NCBI RefSeq assembly: GCF_009830105.1
Contig: NZ_WURB01000002.1
Location: 124,001 to 188,000 of the forward strand
DNA from: Microvirga makkahensis
Lineage (GTDB): Bacteria; Pseudomonadota; Alphaproteobacteria; Rhizobiales; Beijerinckiaceae
Length of the DNA stretch: 64,000 bases
Reading direction: 5' to 3'
Part shown: in pieces, positions 1 through 7,949 of the stretch
Position numbering within the stretch: the first letter of the stretch is position 1
How the letters are laid out: each line of letters begins with the position of its first letter
The notes under the pieces: model-generated
Database searches by the model: none
Told to the model about the DNA's origin: nothing
Seen by the model: the letters and a program-made list of their open reading frames with translations, nothing else
Translations under genes and position numbers: made by a program

Positions 1-154
1 CGCGTTGGCGTGTGGACCCGGGGCTCCTGAGGCTTTCCAAACAATTCGATCGAAAATCTCCGATGGCTGATCGGTGCCCGCTTTATGGGCCTGCGCCGCA
101 GCACGGTATCGGCGGCGACGGAAAGCCAACTTGTTTGATGACTGGAAACTCACG

Positions 155-388
155 ATGGGCCAGCTGAGTGAGATGAGCAAAGAATCGAAAAAGAAATCCT
201 TGAGCTATCGGGTCTCGACGCCCGAGGAGCGAGCCAAGCGTCAGGCCGAAGTCCACAAGCGCTGTGAGTACATCATGATGCTGAAGGCGCAAGGCTTGAA
301 CTACGCCACCATTGCTTGCCGTCTGGGCCTGAGTCCCAGCCAGGTCAGCAAGATCGCCCGGGACTACATCCACCGGATGCACCCCTGA
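155..388 (+). CDS. small helix-turn-helix-like hypothetical protein (77 aa)
   Basis: A short basic protein. Its C-terminal half (about residues 40-70) reads as a resolvase/sigma-like helix-turn-helix: the stretch LNYATIACRLGLSPSQVSKI has the pattern of a 'recur-and-bind' HTH. The N-terminal half is rich in Lys, Arg and Glu. The frame stays open further upstream to a GTG at 74. The ATG at 155 is preferred because the extra N-terminus is Arg-rich, low-complexity and does not look like protein. An alternative ATG lies at 173. No family is recognised. It may be a DNA-binding accessory protein; that role is inferred from the HTH alone. Confidence 0.5.
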   Translation: MGQLSEMSKESKKKSLSYRVSTPEERAKRQAEVHKRCEYIMMLKAQGLNYATIACRLGLSPSQVSKIARDYIHRMHP

Positions 389-461
389 GGGGTTCTTCTC
401 CCGGATCCTTCAAAACACATCTGCAGCAGCCACCGACTGCCATATTGGAAAGGAGAGCATT

Positions 462-686
462 GTGTCGGTTTCCTCACCTCAACTGTCGTTCAATCACAAC
501 CACCCGAGCCTGCCGCCAGATGCCGAGGAACTGGCCCGGGATCTGTTCGAGCGTGCCCGCCCCAACGACTCGTTCGACGACCTCAAGCGGCGAGTAGCGT
601 TCAATCGGCAGGATGCCGGCCGGCTCAGGCATTGGATCAGAGCCGCACAGGCAATCGCGGCGGAGAGGCGTCTGCGCCAGCCCTGA
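462..686 (+). CDS. conserved hypothetical protein (74 aa)
   Basis: A GTG start is preceded by the strong ribosome-binding site AAAGGAGA about 8 bases upstream, which decides the start. The product is a small soluble, charged, probably helical protein with the pattern ELARDLFERARPNDSFDDL followed by an Arg/Ala-rich C-terminus. It has no signal peptide or membrane segment. It lies 70 bases after the preceding small HTH gene on the same strand. No function is assigned. Confidence 0.55.
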   Translation: MSVSSPQLSFNHNHPSLPPDAEELARDLFERARPNDSFDDLKRRVAFNRQDAGRLRHWIRAAQAIAAERRLRQP

Positions 687-1113
687 CGACGCCCGGGCTG
701 TCGCTCTTCGTGTGACGGGCCATGCCGAGCCTGGACTTGGAGCGCTCCTGATCCGGGAGACCTCATGATCACTTCAGGACTAACCGAGATGACAGTTTTT
801 ACTTAGAATTACTCCATGTTCACTCCACATAGACCGTGATGTGGCCGCAGGTTCTTGCAACCCGCAAATCTTTACTTATATTGAACTCATGATGACTAAA
901 TTGCGCCATTGCTCTGACTTTCGCACGGGGTGCCTCCAAGCAGGCCACTGAACCCCGAAGGTCGGCCTGACCGCATCCGGCGGCCCGCCCTTCGGGGAAT
1001 GATGTTTCCTGAACAATCTCGAACACCCTGCCCCATCCCAAGGGGCCATCGCGACTTGCGCCCGGTCAGGTTCGTCCTGAACCCCGCATACCGCGCCACG
1101 CGAAGGAGAAGAC
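687..1113. other. intergenic, no gene recognised
   Basis: These 427 bases have no convincing coding frame. A relatively AT-rich stretch at about 795-900 is the likely promoter region of the CBS/BON gene. The last bases before 1114 carry its Shine-Dalgarno sequence (GAAGGAG). No clear operator or hairpin was seen. Confidence 0.5.
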
Positions 1114-2037
1114 ATGAACGCACGATCTCATCGGACGCATGGGCCGCTAACGCCCCATCTGCTGCTGCCCCTCGACCGCTCCCCTGCCCCGAACGGCACC
1201 GACCCCATTACGCTCTGGCCATGGCGTTTGAGACGGGAGGCTATCCGCAGCCCGCATCAGGGAGCCGATCGCAGCGGTGAAATGCACGAGGCTCGACATC
1301 CGGCCGCCGCACCCGACGACACGTCCCAAACCAACGGCAGGTCGGCGCAGCCCATGACCGTTGCCGATGTCATGACGCGTGACGTGGTCTGCGTCTCGAC
1401 GGCAACCCCGGTGAGCGAGGTCGCCAATATCTTGGCCGGCAAGAGGATCAGTGCGGTGCCGGTGGTTGGCGTCGATGGGCGTCTCGTGGGCATCGTGAGC
1501 GAAAGTGACCTGATCCGCCGGGCCGAGATCGGAACCGAGCGCCGGCGCTCCTGGTGGCGCAAGGTCTTTGTCGACATCAGCGCCGAGGCAGCCGACTACG
1601 TCCGGGCCCACGGCAGGAAGGCGCGGCACGTCATGACATCGGGGACCGTCACGGCCACCGAGGACATGACGCTCGCGGATGTCGCCGAGGTCATGGAGAA
1701 GCGGGGTCTCAAGCGCCTCCCCGTCGTGCGCGGCAATCGTCTCGTGGGCATCGTCAGCCGCAGCGATCTCGTCAAGGCCGTCGCGCGCCACCGCCCTTCC
1801 CTTTTCGCCAAGCCCCTTACGGACAATGCCATCCTGCGGGACTTGACGTCACGGGTGAAGGTGGTGACGCCGTCTCACCGGCTCATCAACATCTCGGTGC
1901 ATCGCGGCAACGCGGACATCGCCGGGTTGGTGGACTCGGCGGCCGAACGCGAGGCGGTTCTGGTTGCCGCCGAGAACACGCCGGGGATCCGCTCGATCCA
2001 AGACCGACTGATCCTGCGCCCCAGATCGATTTCCTAA
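1114..2037 (+). CDS. CBS-domain pair plus BON domain protein (307 aa)
   Basis: Two CBS motifs are visible: 'MTVADVMTRDVVCVSTATPV' opens the first at about residue 80, and 'ARHVMTSGTVTATEDMTLAD' opens the second at about residue 170. A BON (OsmY/phospholipid-binding-like) domain fills the C-terminal 70 residues. CBS pairs bind adenosyl ligands and act as energy or redox sensors; BON domains are usually periplasmic or membrane-associated. This architecture is common as a stress-associated protein in Alphaproteobacteria. The usual family start corresponds to about residue 78. Here a strong GAAGGAG site supports the upstream ATG, which adds a roughly 75-residue Pro/Arg-rich extension with no recognised domain. 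Partners are unknown. Confidence 0.85.
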   Translation: MNARSHRTHGPLTPHLLLPLDRSPAPNGTDPITLWPWRLRREAIRSPHQGADRSGEMHEARHPAAAPDDTSQTNGRSAQPMTVADVMTRDVVCVSTATPVSEVANILAGKRISAVPVVGVDGRLVGIVSESDLIRRAEIGTERRRSWWRKVFVDISAEAADYVRAHGRKARHVMTSGTVTATEDMTLADVAEVMEKRGLKRLPVVRGNRLVGIVSRSDLVKAVARHRPSLFAKPLTDNAILRDLTSRVKVVTPSHRLINISVHRGNADIAGLVDSAAEREAVLVAAENTPGIRSIQDRLILRPRSIS

Positions 2038-2053
2038 GCCGGAAGGCAATCCG

Positions 2054-2254
2054 ATGACACGCCTTCGCGCAACTCTCACGGCTGCCATTCTGTTCGGCGG
2101 CGTATGCCTGGTGCTCGGCGGACTCGGGGCAATGATGATCGAGTCCGCGCGAGTCCTCGCGGTCTATGGCATCGGGGTTCTCGGCTTTGCGGCCTGGGTC
2201 TCGGGGGACACGTACCAGGGATGCCGCGCCCAGCCGGACAGCTCCGGGACTTAA
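2054..2254 (+). CDS. small membrane protein (66 aa)
   Basis: The gene lies 16 bases after the CBS/BON gene on the same strand, with a GGAAGG ribosome-binding site, so the two are probably co-transcribed. Two hydrophobic segments (about residues 7-28 and 33-50) predict a small inner-membrane protein with a short polar tail. No family is recognised. Its role may be tied to the CBS/BON protein; that link is inferred only from spacing. Confidence 0.55.
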   Translation: MTRLRATLTAAILFGGVCLVLGGLGAMMIESARVLAVYGIGVLGFAAWVSGDTYQGCRAQPDSSGT

Positions 2255-2348
2255 TGGACGTAGCCGTGGAGCCTGTGAGCCTTCGCGTCCCGACCTCCAC
2301 CCTGGAACCGCCGCGGCCACGGACCGGCTGCAGCGGCGGCGGTGCGGC

Positions 2349-2621
2349 GGATGTGTCGCAAACATTTCGTTTTAGAGTTTCAGCTATAGCCTCCTCGGCT
2401 TCAGGGAAGAGGACGGCATGTTCAAGGGCAGGCATTTTGATCGCTCGGTGATCCTGCTCTGCGTGCGGTGGTATCTCGCCTACAATCTCAGCCTCCGGAA
2501 TTTGGAAGAGATGATGGCCGAGCGGGGCATCTCCGTCGACCATGCCACGGTGCATCGCTGGGTCGTTCGTTACTCTCCCGAGCTGCTGCAGCGGTTCAAT
2601 CGACACAAACGCATCAACTGA
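2349..2621 (+). pseudogene. IS6-family transposase fragment, left part only
   Basis: Coding starts at 2418, and the first ~63 residues (FKGRHFDRSVILLCVRWYL, then a HATVHRWVVRY-type HTH) are the N-terminal DNA-binding part of IS6/IS26-type DDE transposases (normally ~235 aa). The frame then meets a stop, and the catalytic DDE domain is missing. An IS6-like terminal sequence, GGATGTGTCGCAAAC, lies at 2349-2363. Right after the break the DNA switches to a GntR regulator tail, so the element is a remnant left by recombination or deletion. It marks the left edge of the accessory region. Confidence 0.75.
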
Positions 2622-2770
2622 TGCTGGATGCGATCGCGGCAAAGAACGTGGAACTGGCTGACGAACTGGCGCACGCACACACCCGCCAGTTCCAGGACAC
2701 CTTCATCAACTTCATGCGGGAAAACTACACGACCGATGTCACACTGGCTCCCCTGAAGGCTGCGGAATAG
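2612..2770 (+). pseudogene. GntR-family regulator, C-terminal remnant
   Basis: About 50 codons ending in a stop at 2768-2770 read as the last helices of an FCD-type GntR regulator ligand domain (AIAAKNVELADELAHAHTRQ, then TTDVTLAPL). The HTH and most of the ligand domain are absent. The reading frame enters directly from the IS6 remnant in a different frame. FCD GntR regulators often control sugar-acid catabolism, consistent with the neighbouring SDR remnant, but the original function is lost. Confidence 0.55.
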
Positions 2771-2789
2771 CGAGACTTCAGCATGAATA

Positions 2790-2876
2790 TCGGCTGCCTT
2801 TCTCGCCTCGCAGAGTGCAGCTCACATCACCGGACGGAACATTCGCGTCGGTGGCGGCCTGATGCGGTCTGTCTAA
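2790..2876 (+). pseudogene. SDR-family dehydrogenase, C-terminal tail only
   Basis: A 28-codon frame ends in TAA at 2874-2876 and reads FLASQSAAHITGRNIRVGGG followed by LMRSV. This is the typical C-terminal signature of short-chain dehydrogenases (…S.ITG…VDGG…). The rest of the gene (about 220 codons) is absent. Together with the GntR tail it indicates a decayed catabolic locus beside the IS6 remnant. Confidence 0.5.
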
Positions 2877-3515
2877 GTACCAATTCCGAGCCGCGCCGCT
2901 GTCGGCCGCGCCGACCAGGAGTGCGGCCGTCTCAAAGTGTCAGCTGGCATTTTGCATTGTAGCAAGCCCGAATTGAGTCATAGAGCGCCCCCGCGCGAAG
3001 CCGTAGCCCATTGGCGAAGGCCAGCTCGAAGGGGTCCTGAAGGAGGCAATTGCTGGGCGTTTGCGTTCAGTAGAAGCTTTTACGGCTCCAGAAATCGGTC
3101 ATGTTGAACCGGGTCTCATGCTGCGCTTGAAGAACCAAGCGCCACAGATGCCGTTGATAGTGATAGAGCTTCCCGAACCTGATGTTGGCAAGAACCGTCA
3201 TCTCACCCGCCCCGCTTCTTAGGAAGGCAGTGAAACAGTCTTGATTCTGTCGTTCAATCGGTCAAGTTCAATGTAGCAGACCGAAGCCGATCATCAGATA
3301 ATGTGAGTTCATCGGAAAAATAACAACAGGTACTAACGAGCGGAATAATGGAGCAATTGTCTTCGTTCGCCAACGGTGGCCTCAAAGGCACCGCCGGCAG
3401 AATTCGAGGACGCTGTGAATGGGATAATGCAACCATAGTCGCGAACGATACCCGCTTCTCTCATATGTGCCGGCAAGGGTTTCCCCAGGCAGCGACATCA
3501 TGCAAGGCTAGTTTC
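2877..3515. other. intergenic stretch with one short frame
   Basis: These 640 bases lie between the SDR tail and the 2-hydroxyacid dehydrogenase. The only plausible coding frame is the 44-codon minus-strand one at 3067-3201, listed separately. The last ~250 bases are AT-richer and probably hold the promoter of the dehydrogenase gene. Confidence 0.4.
3067..3201 (-). CDS. possible short protein or gene remnant (44 aa)
   Basis: An ATG-started minus-strand frame of 44 codons (MTVLANIRFGKLYHYQRHLW … MTDFWSRKSFY) has protein-like composition: aromatic and basic residues, with no low complexity. It may be a complete small protein or the C-terminus of a lost gene. The ribosome-binding site is weak and no family is recognised. 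It was kept because its composition differs from the surrounding non-coding DNA. Confidence 0.3.
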   Translation of the reverse strand: MTVLANIRFGKLYHYQRHLWRLVLQAQHETRFNMTDFWSRKSFY

Positions 3516-4442
3516 ATGTCAGTTCTTTACTTAGCAGACCCGAAGCGTGGACCGCGGTGGAAGTCCATGTTCGTCGCCGAAGCACCGGACATTCCCTTCC
3601 TGCTCGCCGAGGACAATGTCGCGCAGCACGATGTGCGCTATCTCATAACATGGGAGCTGCCGCCGAATCTGCTGAAGCGCTATCCAAATCTTGAAGTCGT
3701 GTTCTCCGCTGGCGCGGGCACTGAGCAATTCACATCAGATCTCGTGCCGCTCCAAATTCCTGTGGTGAGGATGGTCGAGCCCGGCATCGCGTCCGGCATG
3801 GCGGAATATGTCACCTTCGGTGTGCTGATGCTCCATCGGGACATGCTGGAGTACATCGCCGACCAGCGTCGCGCGACGTGGTCGCCGCGTCTGATCGTGC
3901 CGGCTCCCCGCCGCCGCGTCGGCATCATGGGCCTCGGTACACTGGGCCTTGCGACGCTCGAACAGCTGAGGACGTTCGGTTTCCAGCTCTCAGGTTGGAA
4001 CCGTTCGGCACGCTTCATAGAAGGCGTCACGACCTATGCCGGCAACGGGGAGCTTGAGGCCTTTCTCGCCCCCTGCGATATCCTGGTCTGCCTGCTGCCT
4101 CTGACGGACGAAACCCGCGGCATTCTTAGTAGCCGCCTCTTCGCCGCGCTCCCTCCCGGCGCAGGAGTCGTCAATGCGGGCCGCGGAGGACATCTGGTGG
4201 AGGCGGATCTTCTGGATGCCCTGGAGAGCGGACAGATCCGCGGTGCCGTTCTCGACGTTTTCGCCACCGAGCCGCTACCGCAGGATCATCCATTCTGGAA
4301 ACACCCGCAGATCCTCGTAACGCCGCATATCGCGAGCATGACGCAGCCTGAGACTGCCGCGAAGGTAGTGATCGCCAATATCCGCCGCCACCAGGCTGGC
4401 GAGCCCCTGATCAACGTCGTGGATCGCTCTGCGAACGCCTGA
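3516..4442 (+). CDS. D-isomer-specific 2-hydroxyacid dehydrogenase (GhrA-like)
   Basis: A 308-aa protein of the glyoxylate/hydroxypyruvate reductase A type, which reduces 2-keto acids with NAD(P)H in the cytosol. The Rossmann motif GIMGLGTLGLATLE sits at about residue 133. The catalytic Arg (NAGRGGHL), Glu (FATEPLPQ) and His (TPHIAS) of the family are all present. The length matches the family. The ATG at 3516 is chosen over longer in-frame starts because the family begins with 'MSVLYLADP'-like sequence. It is convergent with the large minus-strand operon and may dispose of a keto or hydroxy acid made there; that is inference. Confidence 0.85.
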   Translation: MSVLYLADPKRGPRWKSMFVAEAPDIPFLLAEDNVAQHDVRYLITWELPPNLLKRYPNLEVVFSAGAGTEQFTSDLVPLQIPVVRMVEPGIASGMAEYVTFGVLMLHRDMLEYIADQRRATWSPRLIVPAPRRRVGIMGLGTLGLATLEQLRTFGFQLSGWNRSARFIEGVTTYAGNGELEAFLAPCDILVCLLPLTDETRGILSSRLFAALPPGAGVVNAGRGGHLVEADLLDALESGQIRGAVLDVFATEPLPQDHPFWKHPQILVTPHIASMTQPETAAKVVIANIRRHQAGEPLINVVDRSANA

Positions 4443-4720
4443 GCGCATCGCGCCGCTCCAGACCCGCACCTGTCGGTCTGACGGCAGTGATTCCCAATGC
4501 GGTACCGACACAGAGCCACCAAGACCTGGACAAGAGGAAGGTGGTGCCACCAATCTCTGCCGATCGATACCTTTGGCGACGCCCAACACCGCCACGCATC
4601 GTGTGAGGGTCACGCGCAAAACGATGGAGAGGATTCTCCATCGCGCACCTTGAACGCCGAAACAGTGGGCTCCGAGCAGAAACATGGCCCGAAGTCCGGT
4701 TCATCACCAATGCCCCGGAA
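4443..4720. other. convergent intergenic region
   Basis: These 278 bases separate the ends of two convergent genes. No recognisable gene is seen, and no strong hairpin with a T-run was found on either strand. Confidence 0.4.
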
Positions 4721-5890
4721 CTATTGCCAAGAGAAACTCGCAAAGACACTCTTCTCCAGCGCAGCCCTCCGCAGATGCACACCGAAACCCGGCGCATCTT
4801 TCACGGGGATGAACCCCTCGCGGACACTTGACTCGATAGGGTCCTCAAGGACGTCCACGTGGCCTGGAATTCGCCCCCAATACGGAAAGTGCTCCTGAAT
4901 ATAGAAGTTGGGTATGGAGGCTGAAAAGTGCATACCGACTGCTGTCGAGAGGGCACTTGCGCAGATATGAGGCTGCACCTTCATGCTGTAGGCTTCGGCC
5001 ATAGCCGCGATCTTTCGGGCTTCCAGCAGGCCGCCGGTATTGCCGATATCCGGCTGGAGAATATCGGCGGCGCGGCTCTCCAGCACGTCGCGGAAGCCAT
5101 AACGGGAATAAATTCTTTCACCCACCGCGATACGCTGTGAAATGCTTCTGGCAATTTTGACGAGCGCCCCGACATCGCCCGGCACCGCCGGCTCCTCCAC
5201 GTACGTAATGTCGAAAGGCTCCACCGCCTGGCAGAAACGGATTGTATCGTCCGGCGTCAGCCCGGCGGAGAGATCGAGCATAAGCTCGACATCCGGTCCG
5301 ACGGCATTCCTGAGATCGCGGACGGTCCGGATCGACCGCTGGACAACGGAGCGGTCGCTCGCCGCTCGATAGGATGGATGTCGGAGTCTGCCATCCGGCA
5401 AGATCGTCGCAAACGGGTAGAACTTGAGCGCGTCGTAGCCGTCCTCGACGGCCTTCGCCGCAGCCCTGGGCAGGTCCTCGTCACGCGTGCAGCCGAAATA
5501 CCAGCCGTTACAATACGTCCGTAACCAGTCGTGAATGCGCCCGCCGAGCAACTCGTAAACCGGAACATTCAGAGAGCGTGCCTTGATGTCGAACAGGGCC
5601 TGCTCGATTGCGCTCATTGCGGCATAAACGATCGGTCCGCCACCCTTGGCCCAGAAACCGTGATCGTATATTTCCGTCCAAAGCGCCTCGATGCGCAGTA
5701 GGTCGAGACCGCTGTTCATATAGCGTTCGACAATATCTTTGAGCATGCCGGCGGTCCCCGTGCCGCCGACGCCATAGGCTATGCAAGCCTCACCGAGGCC
5801 GGTCAGGCCGGAATCGGTTTCCAGTTCCAAGATCACGGGCCGGATGCCGCCGCTTTCGACCAAATAGATGCTGGCTGATTTCAGTTTCAT
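4721..5890 (-). CDS. enolase-superfamily dehydratase/epimerase (mandelate racemase/muconate lactonizing family)
   Basis: A 389-aa (beta/alpha)7-beta barrel enzyme. Visible active-site residues are Lys156 (DALKFYPF), metal ligands Asp206 (LMLDLSAG), Glu232 (VEEPAV) and Glu258 (GERIYSR), and an Asp281/His308 dyad (QPDIGNTGG, QPHICAS). The His-Asp dyad resembles the acid-sugar dehydratase/mandelate racemase group rather than KxK racemases. These enzymes abstract a proton alpha to a carboxylate and then eliminate water or epimerise. It is the last gene of the operon, and its start lies 2 bases after the stop of the OYE-type gene. The substrate is unknown; context suggests a carboxylate from betaine or amino-acid breakdown, or a sugar acid. 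Confidence 0.85.
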   Translation of the reverse strand: MKLKSASIYLVESGGIRPVILELETDSGLTGLGEACIAYGVGGTGTAGMLKDIVERYMNSGLDLLRIEALWTEIYDHGFWAKGGGPIVYAAMSAIEQALFDIKARSLNVPVYELLGGRIHDWLRTYCNGWYFGCTRDEDLPRAAAKAVEDGYDALKFYPFATILPDGRLRHPSYRAASDRSVVQRSIRTVRDLRNAVGPDVELMLDLSAGLTPDDTIRFCQAVEPFDITYVEEPAVPGDVGALVKIARSISQRIAVGERIYSRYGFRDVLESRAADILQPDIGNTGGLLEARKIAAMAEAYSMKVQPHICASALSTAVGMHFSASIPNFYIQEHFPYWGRIPGHVDVLEDPIESSVREGFIPVKDAPGFGVHLRRAALEKSVFASFSWQ

Positions 5891-5892
5891 TG

Positions 5893-7914
5893 TCAGATGT
5901 CCTTACAGAGACGCATCGCGTCCAGCATTGCCGCGTGGATGTCACGGGACGACACGGCATCGCCGATGCGATGGAGTTCGTAACGTCCGTCCGGGTTCAG
6001 GAAGAGCTCTTGGCGTGTGCCTGCGACCATCGCATCCGGATCGGTCACGCCATCATTCACTGAACTGGAGCGGAGCTCGTGATAGAGCTCGTCCATAGGA
6101 AGCGTACCGCGCTCCAGAATTATCCGATCACAGAAGAGAGACTCCTCGTCCTCTGTGTACACGTTCGCGAATGTGACCTCGATCTGGTTGCCGTTGCGCG
6201 CGATGCGCTTGAGGCGCCTGTCGGGGTGCAGCACCGCCCCAGCCTCGTAGAGTTCCCGCATGATGAAGGGGCGATCGAGGTAACTCGTCTCCAGCGCCAC
6301 TTCGCGGTCGGGCGTCACGTAGACGAGTTGCGCGCCCTGCTCGGCCAGCATCTCCGCAGTCGCCGCTCCGGCGATCGTTCCGAGCCCATCGTAAAGCATG
6401 ACCGTACCTTGCATGGGACGTGGCGTCTCGAGCACATCCCAAACGGTCTCCGCCAACTCGGCACCGGAAACCTCATCATCCATGCGATCAGGCAGGCCGC
6501 CGGTCGCGATAATGACAATGTCGGGCTCCTCGGCCTCGATTGTTTGACGGTCGGCATAGCTATTGTAGTGGAAAACGACACCGAGGCGCCGCGCCTCAGC
6601 CAGGCGCCAGTCGATGATGCCGACGAGATCGCGCCGACGCGGTATGCGCGACGCGAGAAGCACCTGCCCCCCCGCCTGCGAGGCCGCCTCGTGGACAATC
6701 ACCTCGTGACCTCGCTCAGCACAGATCCGAGCCGCCTCAAGTCCCGCCGGCCCCGCACCAACAATGACGACACGCCGCTTTTCTCGCGCCTTCTCGATGA
6801 GATGCGGCAATGTCGCCTCGCGACCAATCGAGACGTTATGGATGCAGCGCCGCTGCCAGGAACAATAAGTTGCGCCGACGCAGGGCCGGATGCGTTCTTC
6901 CTCGCCGCGAGTGAGCTTGGCGACAATATATGGATCGGCGATATGCGCGCGTGTCATTCCGACAAGGGAGAGAAGCCCCTCCTGCACGGCATAGCGCGCT
7001 GTTGCGAGATCGTTGATCCGTGCCGCGTGGAACACGGGCAGGGAGAGCTCCTTTTTTACCGCGGCCACCGGAGCAAGCTGCGGCGCGAGCCCGACATGCA
7101 TGCCAGGCATGTAGTCTGCAAGCCCAACTTCGGTATCGATGCGACCAAAAGTCAGGTTGAAGAAATCTATGAGGCCGGAGCGCTCGATCAACCTCGCCAT
7201 GGCGAGGTATTCCGCTGCGGACATCCCTTCTTCGTGCCCCTCGCCGACGGCCATGCGCACGCCGACGAGGAAGTTGTCTCCGACCCGGTTTCGGATTTCT
7301 TCCAAAACCATCAAGCCAAAGCGAGCACGATTCTCGAGAGAACCGCCGAACTCGTCGGTGCGGCGGTTCACAAGTGGATTCCAGAACTGGCCTATGAGAT
7401 GCCCATGGACGTGAACCTCGCAACCGTCGAGACCACCCTCCTTGCAGCGCCGAGCTGCATCGCCGAACTGCCGGACGATGCGCGTGATGTCGTGGTGGTC
7501 CATTTCCTTCGTGAACCCACGATGGGACGGCTCGCGGTATCGCGAAGGCGAGACCGTGGGCAGCCAGTTGTCCGAGCGCCAGTGACTCCGCCCGCCGAGA
7601 TGGGTGATCTGACACATGAGCGCTGCCCCGTGGCGGTGGATCCGTTCCGAGAACTGACGGAAGTACGGAATAATGTCGTCGTGCCCAACACTGAGCTGTC
7701 CAAAAACGGACCCGGAGTCCCGCGAAACGTTCGAGGATCCGCCGAACATGGTCAGGCCGATTCCTCCCTTTGCCTTCTCCTCATGGTAAAGCTGGTAGCG
7801 CTCCTTCGGCAGGGCATTTTCGCCATAGCTGATAGCGTGGCTCGTGCTCATGATCCGATTTTTGAGCGTCAGGTTCTTGATCGTGAATGGCTGAAGCAGC
7901 GGATCGGAGGACAT
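5893..7914 (-). CDS. NADH:flavin oxidoreductase, N-methylproline demethylase-like (copy 1)
   Basis: A 673-aa protein with an N-terminal old-yellow-enzyme FMN barrel (residues 1-~365) and a C-terminal FAD/NAD(P) module starting at VVIVGAGPAGLEAARICAER (~385). This is the trimethylamine-dehydrogenase/2,4-dienoyl-CoA-reductase architecture. The opening 'DPLLQPFTIKNLTLKNRIMS' and the CVGATYC…CIHN cysteine region match the subgroup annotated as N-methylproline or stachydrine demethylase. It lacks the second Cys of the classical CxxCxxxC iron-sulfur motif. It probably removes an N-methyl group oxidatively. A paralogue lies at 23357-25399. The gene sits between the ornithine-cyclodeaminase-like and enolase-superfamily genes of one operon. 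Confidence 0.85.
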   Translation of the reverse strand: MSSDPLLQPFTIKNLTLKNRIMSTSHAISYGENALPKERYQLYHEEKAKGGIGLTMFGGSSNVSRDSGSVFGQLSVGHDDIIPYFRQFSERIHRHGAALMCQITHLGGRSHWRSDNWLPTVSPSRYREPSHRGFTKEMDHHDITRIVRQFGDAARRCKEGGLDGCEVHVHGHLIGQFWNPLVNRRTDEFGGSLENRARFGLMVLEEIRNRVGDNFLVGVRMAVGEGHEEGMSAAEYLAMARLIERSGLIDFFNLTFGRIDTEVGLADYMPGMHVGLAPQLAPVAAVKKELSLPVFHAARINDLATARYAVQEGLLSLVGMTRAHIADPYIVAKLTRGEEERIRPCVGATYCSWQRRCIHNVSIGREATLPHLIEKAREKRRVVIVGAGPAGLEAARICAERGHEVIVHEAASQAGGQVLLASRIPRRRDLVGIIDWRLAEARRLGVVFHYNSYADRQTIEAEEPDIVIIATGGLPDRMDDEVSGAELAETVWDVLETPRPMQGTVMLYDGLGTIAGAATAEMLAEQGAQLVYVTPDREVALETSYLDRPFIMRELYEAGAVLHPDRRLKRIARNGNQIEVTFANVYTEDEESLFCDRIILERGTLPMDELYHELRSSSVNDGVTDPDAMVAGTRQELFLNPDGRYELHRIGDAVSSRDIHAAMLDAMRLCKDI

Positions 7915-7949
7915 GATGGGGCTCGTCTGAACACGGATAGGAATGTTTG

